Shown here: piece by piece, positions 34,199-44,908 of the stretch
Layout: each line of letters begins with the position of its first letter
How positions within the stretch are numbered: the first letter of the stretch is position 1
From: Oopsacas minuta
Lineage: Eukaryota; Porifera; Hexactinellida; Lyssacinosida; Leucopsacidae
Direction of reading: 5' to 3'
Assembly (NCBI GenBank): GCA_024704765.1
Contig: JAKMXF010000222.1
Location: 1,301,424 to 1,365,423, forward strand
Length of the DNA: 64,000 nt
The notes under the pieces: model-generated
Databases searched by the model: none
The model's input: the letters and a program-made list of their open reading frames with translations, nothing else
Told to the model about the DNA's origin: nothing
Made by a program: the position numbers and the translations under genes

Positions 34199-37100
34199 CA
34201 GGCACGTAGCTACGGGGGGCAAGGGGGGGCGGTCGCCCCCCAAAAGTTTTTCTCGCCCCCCCAGATAAATTTGGAAGTTTTCGTTTTTATATACAATGTA
34301 GTTAGCTTATTAGTAATATTGCTCTATTAGCAACCAGCTTTCGGGTCCCAAACGGGATTATAATGTTAATTTCGTTGCCCTATTAGCAACCAAATCTCTG
34401 CAAAATCCGAGTTGCTAATAAGCGAACTCCACTGTAATTAATAGTCTATGTACTTCAACTGCATCGTCAAAACTATGAAATTAATAACTCGCGTTGCGAT
34501 GATGGTTTTAATACTAGACAGGAAGTAACGCTCATTGATAGTAAACTTGTTCTATTTTGACAGGCACTGAATTTCTACTATAATTTTAATTGAATTACCA
34601 CGACCGCTAGTAATTGTTGTCAGAAGTTAGACTGTCCATTGGAGTAATTGAAGCATTGGTGATGCTCTTAGGGTTTCAGTTTTCAAAGCTTGTTTTGAAA
34701 TTTACACATGAGTGAAGCCAATTTCAGATATTCTCTATAAGTTATAAAGTCATTCTATATCTCAAATCTTTCACATTTTCTGTTCTTCAATCAGTTCAGT
34801 GACTCGTATCTCTAACAATTCTAGATGACTAAAAGACTACAACAAAGCAAAGTTCAGGCATATTTTAAAAGAAATCGAATAGAAATCGAAGATCATGTCG
34901 TCTCTTCAAATTATGAGGAGGTAGAGCCTGTTGTTACGAGTCTTCAAGTTTCGACCCCTTTAACTTCCGATTTTTGTACAACTATTTCAACTCCAAGTTT
35001 AAACACGACTCATATACAATCACCAATTGTGACTGTAAATGATTTGTCCAAAAATGGTGAGAAACCGAGGCAGCCTTCTATTATCTTCCCAAAAAATAAG
35101 GCCGGTAGACATTTTAGTACTCATTGGTATGCCCAATTCTCCTGGATAGAGTATAGCAAAGAACTCGATGCTATATTTTGCCAACCGTGTCGGCTTTTTG
35201 GAGGATCAACAGCTGAAGCAACGTTTTCAACAAAAGGACTTTGTGACTGGAGGAAACTTGGCGACAAGTGCAGGAAGCACGATAGTTCTGTGTGTCATAT
35301 GGCAGCTGTTGAAACACAGAAAGTCTGGGCAATTCATCAAATAATAGGGACGGTAGATAAGCAACTGGATCCAAATTTTCGAAATGAGAAATTCATAGAT
35401 GACAATCGGAAACATTTAATGACTGTTCTTGACATTATTACTTTTTGTGCCAAACAAGATATTCCTCTTCGAGGAGATGATGAATCAGATCAGTCGCTTA
35501 ATAAAGGGAACTTTCTTGAAATATTAGAACTTTTAGGAAAATATGATAGCAATGTGACCAAGAGGATAGAAAGTCTTCCAGGAAATGCAAAAATGCTAAG
35601 TCCAGATATTCAAAATGATTTGCTTACATCACTCGCTTCAGTGCTTCTAGACTATGTTAAAAGTGAAGTAGAAATCGCGTCTTGTTATGCTATTCTAGCT
35701 GACGAAGTAAAAGATGCATCTAAGAAGGAGTTGTTAGGTGCTTCTTTGCGATATATCCATAAAGGTAATGTCCGAGAAAGAGCTATTGGCTTTATTGAAT
35801 TGAAGGACATGGATGCGGGCACCATCTCTGAAAAACTGATAGAGCTACTTAAGCCTTTTGAGCTCGATCCTCTGAAATGTGTAGGGCAGGGTTACGACGG
35901 GGCTAGTGTTATGTCAGGAATACACGGTGGTGTCCAAGCCCGCATGAAAGGAGCAGGTTATCGCAATGCCACATATGTTCATTGTGCTTCACATAGGCTT
36001 AACTTAGTATTAGCTGCAACTGCTGAACGACATCCTCTGATGAAATCTTTCTTTGATATATTGGATTTGACGTATTCGTTCATGAATGAAACAAAGCGAC
36101 ATGCAGTTTTCATAGACGTCCAGAATGAGCGCTATCCCAACGTCCAAGCTCTTGAACTTGCACGTTCACGTAGTACTCGTTGGTCTTCCCGTTCTTTGGA
36201 GGTGGAAAGGTTTCTGCGTCGGTTTGATTGCATACTTGATACTTTAAGCATATTTGGAAATGATAATGATGCAGACACAAGTTTAGCAGCTAAATCTTTA
36301 CTAGGTAGTCTACAAACAAAGAAATTTATGACCATCTTAGTTTACTTTGGTAGGCTGTATGATTACTCTGATTTTTGCACTAAAGCTTTTCAGAAGTCGA
36401 CAGCAACTGTTTCTTCTTGTTTGATATTACTTGCCGATCTGAGGGAAAGGTTGGTCAATTTCGATTTTGACAAGGTTGTCGAATATGTCAAAGATTTGTC
36501 CGGTAAATATGAAATCGAAAATTTTGATGTAAGAGACACAATCAGGCAACGGCGTCTTCCAGAAAGGTTTAGAGAAGGATATCTAAATAGCTCTGTTGGA
36601 CACACAAACGCATCCAACTTTGAAGAGCTTGAAATATTGTTACGCCAAAATGTCCGCGAGATCTTAGCAGAATTGGATGCCCGTTTTGGTACAGATCAAT
36701 CAGGCATCATGAAGGCTGCTGATTGCTGCTTACCAAGGTCTCAAAACTTTCTTAACAAACAGGAATTGAATACACTATCTGAACTGTATGCAATAGATAT
36801 CAAAGATTGTGAAATAGAAGTTTTCCGTTCGTTTATTGCTCGGAAAGATGAATCTCAGCTAAATACTTTGATCGATGTACTGGATGTGATTGACAAAGAT
36901 ATTTTCCCTGATGTTTTCAACTTATACCAAATTCTTGTGACTATCCCTCAGACGTCTTGCAAGGTTGAGAGAATGTTCTCATCTATTAAGAGAATAAAAA
37001 CACGTTTGCGCTCACAAATGACCACTGAGCGTCTCAACCATCTTGCCCTGTTATCTATTGAAAAAGATATTGCAGAAACACTTTGTTATAATGATGTGAT

Positions 37101-37394
37101 CGAACATTTTAAGCAGATGAAGCACCGCCGCTTTCTTTTGTAATGTCAAATAGTATCCCTGAATTGAGTTTAGTATCTTAATAAATGCTCTTACTATAAT
37201 GTAGACTAATCTAATGCTCCCTAGCCTAGTAATCTGGTACTTTATGAATTAAAAAGGTTATACATGTAAGAAAAGGAGACTGGGTCGTACTTGTTATACA
37301 CAAGTAATTAACTTTTCAAAAATATTTATCCCTGCAATTGCCCTCCCGAAATACTTCTTGCCCCCCTGAATGTCTTGCTCTAGCTACGTGCCTG
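34199..37394 (+). mobile_element. hAT transposon with intact transposase
   Basis: A 3.2-kb element bounded by perfect 14-bp inverted repeats CAGGCACGTAGCTA (34199-34212) and TAGCTACGTGCCTG (37381-37394), with G-run and C-run sub-terminal sequence (aagggggggcgg and gcccccctg). The transposase ORF sits inside. The flanks are a palindromic sequence, gtagtatact on the left and ctacaccctac on the right; no clean 8-bp target duplication can be read because the element sits at the edge of a satellite array. Confidence 0.9.
34825..37143 (+). CDS. hAT-family transposase (ZMYM1/DUF4371 type)
   Basis: A 772-aa uninterrupted ORF. In order: a Lys/Arg N-terminus (TKRLQQSKVQAYF), a TTF-type zinc finger (about 95-160: GRHFSTHWYAQFSW, IFCQPCRLFGG, with CRKHDSSVCHMAA), the DUF4371 region (about 210-330: IPLRGDDES, SCYAILADEVKDASKKE holding the first catalytic Asp), CVGQGYDGASVMSG (second Asp), YVHCASHRLNLVL, RWSSR, and the C-terminal hAT dimerisation block QTSCKVERMFSSIKRIKTRLRS with the expected Glu. 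No stop or frameshift was seen, so the copy may be recently active. TTF finger plus DUF4371 is typical of ZMYM1-like transposons. Confidence 0.93.
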   Translation: MTKRLQQSKVQAYFKRNRIEIEDHVVSSNYEEVEPVVTSLQVSTPLTSDFCTTISTPSLNTTHIQSPIVTVNDLSKNGEKPRQPSIIFPKNKAGRHFSTHWYAQFSWIEYSKELDAIFCQPCRLFGGSTAEATFSTKGLCDWRKLGDKCRKHDSSVCHMAAVETQKVWAIHQIIGTVDKQLDPNFRNEKFIDDNRKHLMTVLDIITFCAKQDIPLRGDDESDQSLNKGNFLEILELLGKYDSNVTKRIESLPGNAKMLSPDIQNDLLTSLASVLLDYVKSEVEIASCYAILADEVKDASKKELLGASLRYIHKGNVRERAIGFIELKDMDAGTISEKLIELLKPFELDPLKCVGQGYDGASVMSGIHGGVQARMKGAGYRNATYVHCASHRLNLVLAATAERHPLMKSFFDILDLTYSFMNETKRHAVFIDVQNERYPNVQALELARSRSTRWSSRSLEVERFLRRFDCILDTLSIFGNDNDADTSLAAKSLLGSLQTKKFMTILVYFGRLYDYSDFCTKAFQKSTATVSSCLILLADLRERLVNFDFDKVVEYVKDLSGKYEIENFDVRDTIRQRRLPERFREGYLNSSVGHTNASNFEELEILLRQNVREILAELDARFGTDQSGIMKAADCCLPRSQNFLNKQELNTLSELYAIDIKDCEIEVFRSFIARKDESQLNTLIDVLDVIDKDIFPDVFNLYQILVTIPQTSCKVERMFSSIKRIKTRLRSQMTTERLNHLALLSIEKDIAETLCYNDVIEHFKQMKHRRFLL

Positions 37395-37643
37395 CTACAC
37401 CCTACTGAACAGTATACTACACCCTAATGAACAGTATACTACACCCTACTGAACAGTATACTACACCCTACTGAACAGTATACTACACCCTACTGAACAG
37501 TATACTACACCCTACTGTACAGTATACTACACCCTACTGAACAGTATACTACACCCTACTGAACAGTATACTACACCCTACTGTACAGTATACTACACCC
37601 TACTGTACAGTATACTACACCCTACTGTACAGTATACTACACC
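37395..37643. repeat. 22-bp tandem satellite beside the hAT element
   Basis: About 11 copies of a 22-bp unit ctacaccctactgaacagta(ta), with variants tgtacag and taatgaacag. The left flank of the hAT element (34180-34198) holds an inverted half-copy. The unit contains accctac but is not the telomeric TTAGGG repeat. Confidence 0.9.
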
Positions 37644-38258
37644 ACGGCCCAGCGAGTAACTTAATTTGTGGGACAGGAATATTATTTTAAGTTCGACTAA
37701 TTTTCCGTGAATCCTTTCGTAATCAGGGCAATGATCTTTTGAAATTTACGTAAGTTACATTACTTACATACAATATTCCATATACGTACGTATATTCAGC
37801 ACTAAGGGACTTTCTACAATGTTCCAGACCGTTGCAGCATTTGAATAGTAGTAGTGGTGATATATATACTATTATTTTCAATAAGAAAGGATATAAAGGG
37901 CCTAGCCGATATATTCTTATATCGGTACTCTTCTCATACAAAATGATAGGGGAAAAGATAATTACTAGCAGAAATGTTTCTTATAACCGATATATTCTAT
38001 GTTCTTACTGTACGTATATTGTTTAGTGGATTAAACTTTCTTAACACGCTTAAATATGTAAATATGTATGTTTGCTTTTCGATTTCGATTTCGATTTGGA
38101 TGATGAGAACTGTTTGCTTTCTAACCCGTCAATCCTTATGCATATGTTCAAACCTTGTTTGGTAGATTGCAACCTTTATATTGTTTATTTATACTTTCCT
38201 TTATTAATATCATATTAATTACTAGTTAGTTAATTTTACAATATATTTATACACTCAC
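37644..38258. other. Spacer, no gene
   Basis: AT-rich, with short overlapping ORFs in several frames and a small cgatttcgatttcgattt repeat (38079-38096). No gene recognised. Confidence 0.4.
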
Positions 38259-38657
38259 ATGATTACTGCTCGATATGGATCTCAATCTGTTTCCGATCTC
38301 GACTTTTTTGAGAAGCGATTGTGCGATATTATTCAGAGGCACAAGAATATAGCTATTATATGGAAGTTATTTTCATTTGCAAGTATCCTCTCTTTCGCTG
38401 TTACCATTTATTTTTATCTCGAATTTGAGCGTGTTCCTTTCTGCACCCTTTTTGATCATTTATATCAACTGAAATGGCCAATTTTATCTATTCTGTTAAA
38501 TATATTGTTATATTATTATGGAGGGATTACGAGATTGAAATCACACGATATTATTATCCAGCGGTGCAGGAATGTATTATATAACTACAGATTAGAATCT
38601 GTAAGTAACGATACATTTCTTAAAAGTTATCCATATTTGCATTTATTATGTATTTGA
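38259..38657 (+). CDS. CNEP1R1: Nuclear envelope phosphatase regulatory subunit (CNEP1R1/TMEM188)
   Basis: A 132-aa intronless two-span membrane protein, close to human CNEP1R1 (125 aa). It binds the CTDNEP1 phosphatase at the nuclear envelope and ER, activating lipin and so controlling lipid synthesis. Seen: the N-terminal DLDFFEKRLCDIIQRH (human EDLKAFERRLTEYI), two hydrophobic helices (about 40-55 and 72-90) with a short polar link, and the conserved IIIQRCRNVLYNYRL near 100-115 (human IIAARCRTVLAEYNM). The tail ends shortly after, as in the human protein. Confidence 0.85.
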   Translation: MITARYGSQSVSDLDFFEKRLCDIIQRHKNIAIIWKLFSFASILSFAVTIYFYLEFERVPFCTLFDHLYQLKWPILSILLNILLYYYGGITRLKSHDIIIQRCRNVLYNYRLESVSNDTFLKSYPYLHLLCI

Positions 38658-39256
38658 GTCTAACTTGTCGTATTATTGCTGAATCAGTGCGTCTTTGTAC
38701 TTCTACAAGTTATATTTGTTCACATGAATTATTATATGTCTTATCTATACAGAGGTGATCAACCTGGGCCCACGGAGCCTTAAATGATTATTACAAATAT
38801 GGATTACAGCCAGGGGCGCTTAATGTGAACCAGTTTATTATCAGCATTCTACCATTATGAATCAAGTCGGCGGTCGCAATAATATAATCTCCATGGGATG
38901 ATAAATTCAGTTTGCTCAATATGAATTCTTTTTATTACAATACTCTCAACAAATTACATAGTATGTTGGTGATAGCCACCAAAATGCCCAACATTGTGGC
39001 TTACTTAAGCTACACAAAACATTTCAGACTGAGCTCATGATCTCCATTGAAGGCAAATTTGAGGAATATATTATCATCAATTGTTGATTTGTAGACTTTT
39101 AGTCATTTCGTATTTTTTGCATATGTAGAAATTATGTATAATTTTAGGTTACACTCTTTCTTTTCTAGCTACCTGCATAAAAATTCCAATTAAATAGCCT
39201 CAAAAATAAAAATCACATTACTTAACAAATTTAAGTATATACTTGTAGTGTTAGAT
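38658..39256. other. Spacer with hAT-like terminus
   Basis: At about 38751 cagaggtgatcaacctgggc resembles a hAT end (CAG, then AACC and GGGCCC); no partner end found. No gene. Confidence 0.35.
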
Positions 39257-40336
39257 ATGACGGTACAGTGTAAGTACTGCGAGAAGAGAGCACAGCTTAA
39301 GCGACCCAAGACGGGCCACGCTGTGTGTAAGAGTTGTTTCTGCTCGATTTTCGAGGAGGAGGTCCACCAGGTGATCACTGAGTACGGGTTATTCAGAAAA
39401 GGAGATGTAGTGGGTATAGGCGCATCAGGAGGTAAGGACTCTACTGTACTAGCTTATGTATTGAATGAGTTGAATAAGAGGCATTCATACGGACTGAAAT
39501 TGCATCTGGTATCTGTAGATGAGGGGATTACAGGGTATAGAGACGATTCTCTCCAGTCAGTCAAGAGGAACGAGTCAGAGTATGCTATTCCTCTCACTGT
39601 TGTATCATATAAGGAATTGTATGGATGGACTATGGATGAGATTGTGAAAGAGATCGGCAGAAGGAATAACTGTACTTTTTGTGGAGTTTTCCGTAGACAG
39701 GCTCTTGACCGTGCTGCCCTCAAACTCCATGTTAACAAGCTAGTCACTGGTCATAATGCAGACGACATAGCTGAGACCGTAATAATGAACACACTTCGTG
39801 GAGATATAGCACGCTTGCAGAGATGTACGAATATAGTTACAGGTTCTGAGAGTCTTGAGGAAGGGGATTTAGTGCCTAGATGTAAACCTTTCAAATTTGT
39901 GTATGAGAAAGAAATAGTATTGTATGCATATCATAAGAAGCTAGACTATTTCTCTACAGAATGTATATACTCTCCTAATGCTTATAGAGGATATGCTCGT
40001 TCTTATATCAAAGATCTAGAGAGAGTACATCCACATGCTATCATAGATATTATACAGTCTGGAGACCATATGACAGCTCGTGTTGATGCTAAGATGCCTA
40101 CGCGAATAGAATGCACTCGTTGTCACTACATATCATCTCAAATACTGTGTAAAGCTTGTATTCTCCTAGATGGACTTAATTCAGGTAAACCCAGACTGAG
40201 TCTGACAAAAGCATCTAGACCTCTAGCAGTCAGTAAGGAAGTATGTAGCAAGAAGGATAAAGTTTCTAAAGGCAAAGAATGTTCTGGAAGTTGTGGATGT
40301 GCTGAAATTCAAGGAAATGATATTAACTATTTCTAA
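39257..40336 (+). CDS. CTU1: Cytoplasmic tRNA 2-thiolation protein 1
   Basis: A 359-aa intronless protein matching CTU1/Ncs6 (human 348 aa), the catalytic half of the complex that adds sulfur to wobble uridine 34 of tRNA-Lys, -Gln and -Glu. Seen: N-terminal zinc pairs CKYC (5-8) and CKSC (24-27), ATP pyrophosphatase P-loop SGGKDS (about 57-62), [11 protein letters not shown], central [24 protein letters not shown], the later cysteine ECIYSP used in catalysis, and a C-terminal zinc pair ILCKAC with [12 protein letters not shown]. The start used is the ATG at 39257. Only CTU1 is visible here; CTU2 is not in the window. Confidence 0.96.
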   Translation: MTVQCKYCEKRAQLKRPKTGHAVCKSCFCSIFEEEVHQVITEYGLFRKGDVVGIGASGGKDSTVLAYVLNELNKRHSYGLKLHLVSVDEGITGYRDDSLQSVKRNESEYAIPLTVVSYKELYGWTMDEIVKEIGRRNNCTFCGVFRRQALDRAALKLHVNKLVTGHNADDIAETVIMNTLRGDIARLQRCTNIVTGSESLEEGDLVPRCKPFKFVYEKEIVLYAYHKKLDYFSTECIYSPNAYRGYARSYIKDLERVHPHAIIDIIQSGDHMTARVDAKMPTRIECTRCHYISSQILCKACILLDGLNSGKPRLSLTKASRPLAVSKEVCSKKDKVSKGKECSGSCGCAEIQGNDINYF

Positions 40337-40596
40337 CCATGCATGTTAGTACTGTATGGCATTCAGAATATCGGAAGAAATACAAAATGGGAAATAAGCT
40401 GTTAGAAGCTAGTTCAGCAGAGCTCTCTACTACATGAAACTACGTAATTGCGGTCAACTATTTCTACATGGGGTTTGTTTTATACTTATATCTGCATGTA
40501 TTAATTCAGTCATTTGAATATTTGTATACTTGGTTATTATCTCTTCATCAATTCTTACTATTATTACCATTCATGAAATAGATACACGGTAATACA
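40337..40596. other. Spacer, no gene
   Basis: AT-rich 3' flank of CTU1; nothing recognised. Confidence 0.3.
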
Positions 40597-41180
40597 TCTA
40601 TATATTAAATCTCAATTGTTGTTTGTCTGTTTGTCAAGGAAATGATTTACTGTATGCAATTTTGAAATTGTCGCATAACTATGTATTTATCGTGTTTATC
40701 AAGGAAGTAAATAGAATTCAATAAAACTTCGCTAAATATATCGAACATGCTGAATCCGATTTTCACACTTGGATTAATCATATGTAAATTTATTGTTATT
40801 TTTATGAATATAAAGTAAACAAATTAGCCAAATTTCAAAATATACGTACAGGCTTGCTCTAAACGGCTAACCAGGGGTAACTAAGTACGCTAAATACGAA
40901 TTTCGCATTTTCAAGTTTCTCATATGTAAATTTATTGTTGTTTTGATGAATATAAAGTAAACAAATTTCAAATTTGAGATAGAATCATACTTTCAACGAC
41001 GATACTGGTATACTCGAGCATGCTGAGTCTGCATATTGTAAACAGCATCAATTTTAATAAATCTCAATTGTTGTTTGTCTGTTTGTTTGTCCGTTGAATA
41101 CCTCGAGGCGCAATGCGCCGAGTTCATCGCGAAGCGACGAGCCAAATGCTCGTTATTAATAATAATAATAATAATACATG
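40597..41180 (+). repeat. Dispersed repeat family A, copy 4 (longest)
   Basis: Full-length copy with an internal duplication: the taaatttattgtt-tatgaatataaagtaaac block occurs twice (about 40785 and 40925). The end (41102-41154) carries three adjacent hairpins: ggcgc-aat-gcgcc, tcgc-gaa-gcga, and acgagc-caaat-gctcgt. A TAA/AAT microsatellite (41153-41176) follows. Confidence 0.85.
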
Positions 41181-41275
41181 TATTTTTTACTTTTTGTAAT
41201 TGTTGATGTATTATACTAAATAATTGTATGAGATAGCTATTTGCTGTCTACTAGTAGTACGTATTCCTCCTTCAG

Positions 41276-41680
41276 ATGTCTCTGAGATATCTCATAAATT
41301 CATTAGTTTATACAAGATTCACATTCTCCAGAACTAATACAAGCTCGCTAATTAGAATGGCATCTAGCAATCAGCCAGGAGCAGGTAACACTTCTCAATG
41401 TCAATGTCCAACTGACGAAGACAGTCATTCAACTCTACTGACTGAGAATGCTAAGAGAGAGAAGAGAATGCATTCTCTCCTCACAGAAGCATTGACTCCT
41501 ATTGCAATACACATAGAAGATATGTCAGGAGGATGTGGTGCTATGTTTAGGATCAGTGTATGCTCAGATAAGTTTAGAGGAAAGAAAATGCTAGAGCAAC
41601 ATAGGATGGTTAATACTATATTGAAGGAAGAGATCAAATCGATTCATGCTATTACTCTAGATACTAGTATTCCTGAATGA
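41276..41680 (+). CDS. BOLA3: BolA-family protein 3 (mitochondrial)
   Basis: A 134-aa intronless protein. Residues about 1-35 form a basic, Ser/Arg-rich presequence without acids, as for mitochondrial import. The BolA domain (about 60-132) reads HIEDMSGGCGAMFRISVCSD, then QHRMVNTILKEEIKSIHAIT, matching human BOLA3 (DISGGCGAMYEIKI, QHQMVNQALKEEIKEMHGL). BOLA3 with GLRX5 and NFU1 passes 4Fe-4S clusters to lipoate synthase and complex II. The single Cys of SGGCGAM and the His of the QHRMVN motif, which ligate the cluster, are present. A second Met at residue 28 could be an alternative start. Confidence 0.93.
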   Translation: MSLRYLINSLVYTRFTFSRTNTSSLIRMASSNQPGAGNTSQCQCPTDEDSHSTLLTENAKREKRMHSLLTEALTPIAIHIEDMSGGCGAMFRISVCSDKFRGKKMLEQHRMVNTILKEEIKSIHAITLDTSIPE

Positions 41681-42066
41681 TTAATTTATATATTCTTGTT
41701 GAATATTTCCGATAGATTTATATTATCAAATCTCAATTGTTGTCTGTCTGTCTGTCTGATTATGGCAGTATCATGTTTGCTATGTTTAAGATTATGAGTT
41801 TATGTGCTCGAGAGCCGTAGGTCCGAGTGCGGAAACGAAGTGTTCGCAACCGCGTAGCGAGGGCAAGCGAAGCGAGCTAGTAAATAATTAAAAAGTCGAA
41901 TATTTTTTGGTCTACAGAATTTCCTTGAGGTCATATATAGGTTAATTAGTATATACCTTGTAGAATTGATCTCCCCTGCACTGTTTAGGCTATTGAAGTG
42001 ATTAACTATGTACGATTTAAATCATTTCGATTAGATATTATCGTTACTCAGAATAATACTACATGG
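41681..42066. repeat. Repeat fragments downstream of BOLA3
   Basis: A short family A beginning (41726-41760: aaatctcaattgttgtctgt) followed by a GC-rich segment with gcgagggcaagcgaagcgag (about 41860-41879), shared with 29.7 and 60.6 kb. Confidence 0.6.
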
Positions 42067-42235
42067 TACAGTGGATCCGAACCTTTTATTCCGAACAAAG
42101 GACAGTCAAATTTTGTTCGCTTTATTCGAATGTATTAACCGGAGTAATATGTATTGAATCCATTATAGGGTCCTGATTTTGTGTAAATATTTCATCGTCT
42201 TATCCGAGAATTCATATTAACGAGGTTCCACTGTA
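42067..42235. mobile_element. pogo/mariner-like MITE, copy 1
   Basis: A 169-bp element from tacagtggatcc to ggttccactgta, with TA at both ends. Its interior (gacagtcaaattttgttcg, tagggtcctgattttgtg, cttatccgagaattc) is shared with the copy at 45044-45215. Confidence 0.75.
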
Positions 42236-42460
42236 CGTACGTATTACAATTGTTGCATTATAAGAAGATAGGAATTTCTAACTAGCGACCTAGTTTGTAG
42301 GGAAGATTTGTATTTAGCAACCTAGGTTGCTGCTTAGAAACCGCCAAAATATATAATAAAATACAATATGCTAAGATTTAGATATACTTGATTCAAAAGA
42401 AATAGACATTATAAATTGATTCGATTCTCCTAAATTCAAGTACGAATCAATCTGCAACAG

Positions 42461-44908
42461 ATGAACTGGTTAGTTGTACAAAAAGGCAATAATAACACTT
42501 TTCCAACTCTTGCTGATCGCAGCTTATTATCTCTTGTCAAATCAATTAAATTAAGTTATAATGCAAGCAGGGAAACAAAAGACTTACATGCTGAGGCAGT
42601 TAAGTACAGTAAGATTATAAAACCTAATGCCATTGATAGTTTTGGTAGTGTATCCAGAAAATACACTGAAAATTACCTTAATGTATTTGCACGAAAGTAT
42701 CTCCCTCCACTCATGTATTGTGAGTACTATAAATATGCACTTATTCAGATTAAATACTATCTACAGACGAACTTACTATCTGGTCATGGTCCTATTCCTC
42801 CTTGGATATCAGACAGACTTCTAGCTCATATTGTTACTGATGAAGAGTGTCCTAATGAATTCTTCAAAGGTTTTTTTTCATCTGAGGTCTGTTCCTTGTT
42901 AAATATAGAAATAACAAATCGAGCAAAACTTTCACTTTTGATTAATCGTCGACTATTATACCTGAGTGCTACTAACATAACCAAATTAGATCTATCACAC
43001 TGTCACTGTATTGACGATACATTGATTGAATCATATTCTAAATCTAGAGCTGCTAACTCTTTGATAGTATTAAAACTCAGAGGTTGTGAATTATTTACAA
43101 ATATATCTTGTCTGGGTTCATTTGTGAATCTCTATCATCTTGATTTGAGTGAAAATTATAGCCTGAATTTTAAAAGTAACAGCTCGTTTACTGAGATTCT
43201 CTACTCTTTGATACATTTATTCCCCAATATACTTATACTGGATCTTCATTTCACAAAATTCATTGCGAGAAATTGGGATATCCAAGTTCACTCGTCAGAT
43301 GCTTGTTTGTTTTCAACCTTAAAAATTCAACAACTCTACCTGTACACTGATATAAGAAGTGAAGGGATACCTTGTACTCAAAATCTGAAGGTATTCTATA
43401 GTTCCATAACTAGTCTCCCAAGCCTCACACATCTAGATTTATCAGGATGGCCATATCTTAACCAGCTGAGTTCATTAATAACTTGTAGACAGATGAACAA
43501 ATTGCTATTCTTTGGCACCTATAAAACATCTTTGACTGGAATCAGGTCTGAATTTGATTTGACAAATTGTGAGATAACTGGAATGAACGATGAAGAACAG
43601 ATTATATCTACATTGTCCCATTATTCTCATCACAGTAATTACCTCAATGATTTATATAAAACATTGGAATATCTAATACTACACCATTCATTAGTCAATC
43701 TTTCTGGTGAGACTATTCAGCAGTTAATTCGGCTAATTATTGCTTCAGTGGAGCATCATTTATCTGAGATGACGTCAGAGTTTATTAGCACTCAGAGTAG
43801 TTTCACCTTCCTTACAAATGCTGTGTCTTGTATTTTAGAATTATTTTTTTATGAGCAATCTCAAACAGGACAATTTCCATGCTGTTTAAGACAGCGTGAT
43901 ATCGAGTTATTAATCATAGTATTGTATAGGATTAATTCTGCTTATATTGATGAAACGGTAGCTTATTTGGCATATCCTACAATTATGTGTATAGCCTTTT
44001 CTCTCGAAAATAGACCTATAATTCTACAAGAATCAATGGTCTCTATTTGTTCTCAATTCATGTCTTCTAGCATAGAATATCATTTATTAAATCCCTCTGA
44101 GCATACAACACTCGTACTAGTAAATGCTGGCATAAATGTGGTAGGTGCTCTCGTATTTTCAGCTAAAGATTCTGAGAGGGGAAAATTGGGGATAAAATTA
44201 GAGGAAATTGGTTCATTGGTCAAACTTCTTCGAATGAAATTATTTTTGTTTACGTTCGATGAACCTTTTAACTTTGCGACTAAGTTGATATCACATCTCG
44301 CTTATCAACATTTCGCTACATGTATATATCTATGCGTAGAGGAACATAGAAAAGTATTAATTCGCATAATAGAGGACTGTACAGAGAAGGCATATGTTGT
44401 TAGTAATGTTCTGTTAATACTTAAAAATATTGCTTGGTTTTGTTATAACCACCAAGAGAGTATGGTCGTTTCTAAGTTTCTCCCTGTAATTGTTCATATA
44501 TTTTCTAATCCCCTGGACTATAGTCAACAGACCAAGATATCAGCTATAGCTTTCACAGCCTTCTACGCATTAGGACAGGAAAGGTGGAATTGGGAAGAGA
44601 GTAGTGAAGAAGCATTGAGCTATGTTGAGGCTACTATAGGGGAGTTAGATTACAAGTCAATTTCTGTAAATTACGAACATATGGACATTATTCTTAAATG
44701 TTATACTAGTGCTAAAGATCCGCGAGTAAATATATGTGCACTCTTTCTACTCTGCACAATTTCTACTCTGCAGCTCTATATACCTGAACATTTTGTAATA
44801 ATGTTATCACAGTCAATAGCAACTACTCGATCTTTTGCTTCAAAATATCCTCCTGGCTCATTATACTATACTTTAGCAGAAAAGATAATTTCGTTAGTTC
44901 ACCCATAA
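42461..44908 (+). CDS. ZYG11/ZER1-family substrate receptor
   Basis: An 815-aa intronless protein of the ZYG11B/ZER1 family (human 744-766 aa), substrate receptors of cullin-2 ubiquitin ligases that recognise N-terminal glycine degrons. Order: an N-terminal region with a possible VHL-box (about 1-130: LLSLVKSIKL), leucine-rich repeats (about 160-365: ITKLDLSHCHCID, LIVLKLRGCELF, LYHLDLSENYSL, LTHLDLSGWPYL), and a long armadillo-like helical domain (about 400-815: SCILELFFYEQ, VVGALVFSAKD, KNIAWFCYNHQESM, SAIAFTAFYALG). The WNWEES motif late in the domain is typical. I could not decide between ZYG11 and ZER1. Confidence 0.85.
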   Translation: MNWLVVQKGNNNTFPTLADRSLLSLVKSIKLSYNASRETKDLHAEAVKYSKIIKPNAIDSFGSVSRKYTENYLNVFARKYLPPLMYCEYYKYALIQIKYYLQTNLLSGHGPIPPWISDRLLAHIVTDEECPNEFFKGFFSSEVCSLLNIEITNRAKLSLLINRRLLYLSATNITKLDLSHCHCIDDTLIESYSKSRAANSLIVLKLRGCELFTNISCLGSFVNLYHLDLSENYSLNFKSNSSFTEILYSLIHLFPNILILDLHFTKFIARNWDIQVHSSDACLFSTLKIQQLYLYTDIRSEGIPCTQNLKVFYSSITSLPSLTHLDLSGWPYLNQLSSLITCRQMNKLLFFGTYKTSLTGIRSEFDLTNCEITGMNDEEQIISTLSHYSHHSNYLNDLYKTLEYLILHHSLVNLSGETIQQLIRLIIASVEHHLSEMTSEFISTQSSFTFLTNAVSCILELFFYEQSQTGQFPCCLRQRDIELLIIVLYRINSAYIDETVAYLAYPTIMCIAFSLENRPIILQESMVSICSQFMSSSIEYHLLNPSEHTTLVLVNAGINVVGALVFSAKDSERGKLGIKLEEIGSLVKLLRMKLFLFTFDEPFNFATKLISHLAYQHFATCIYLCVEEHRKVLIRIIEDCTEKAYVVSNVLLILKNIAWFCYNHQESMVVSKFLPVIVHIFSNPLDYSQQTKISAIAFTAFYALGQERWNWEESSEEALSYVEATIGELDYKSISVNYEHMDIILKCYTSAKDPRVNICALFLLCTISTLQLYIPEHFVIMLSQSIATTRSFASKYPPGSLYYTLAEKIISLVHP

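Noticed and set aside
37395-37643. Possible interstitial telomere repeat because of accctac
   Set aside because: The unit is 22 bp and lacks the TTAGGG or CCCTAA tandem pattern.
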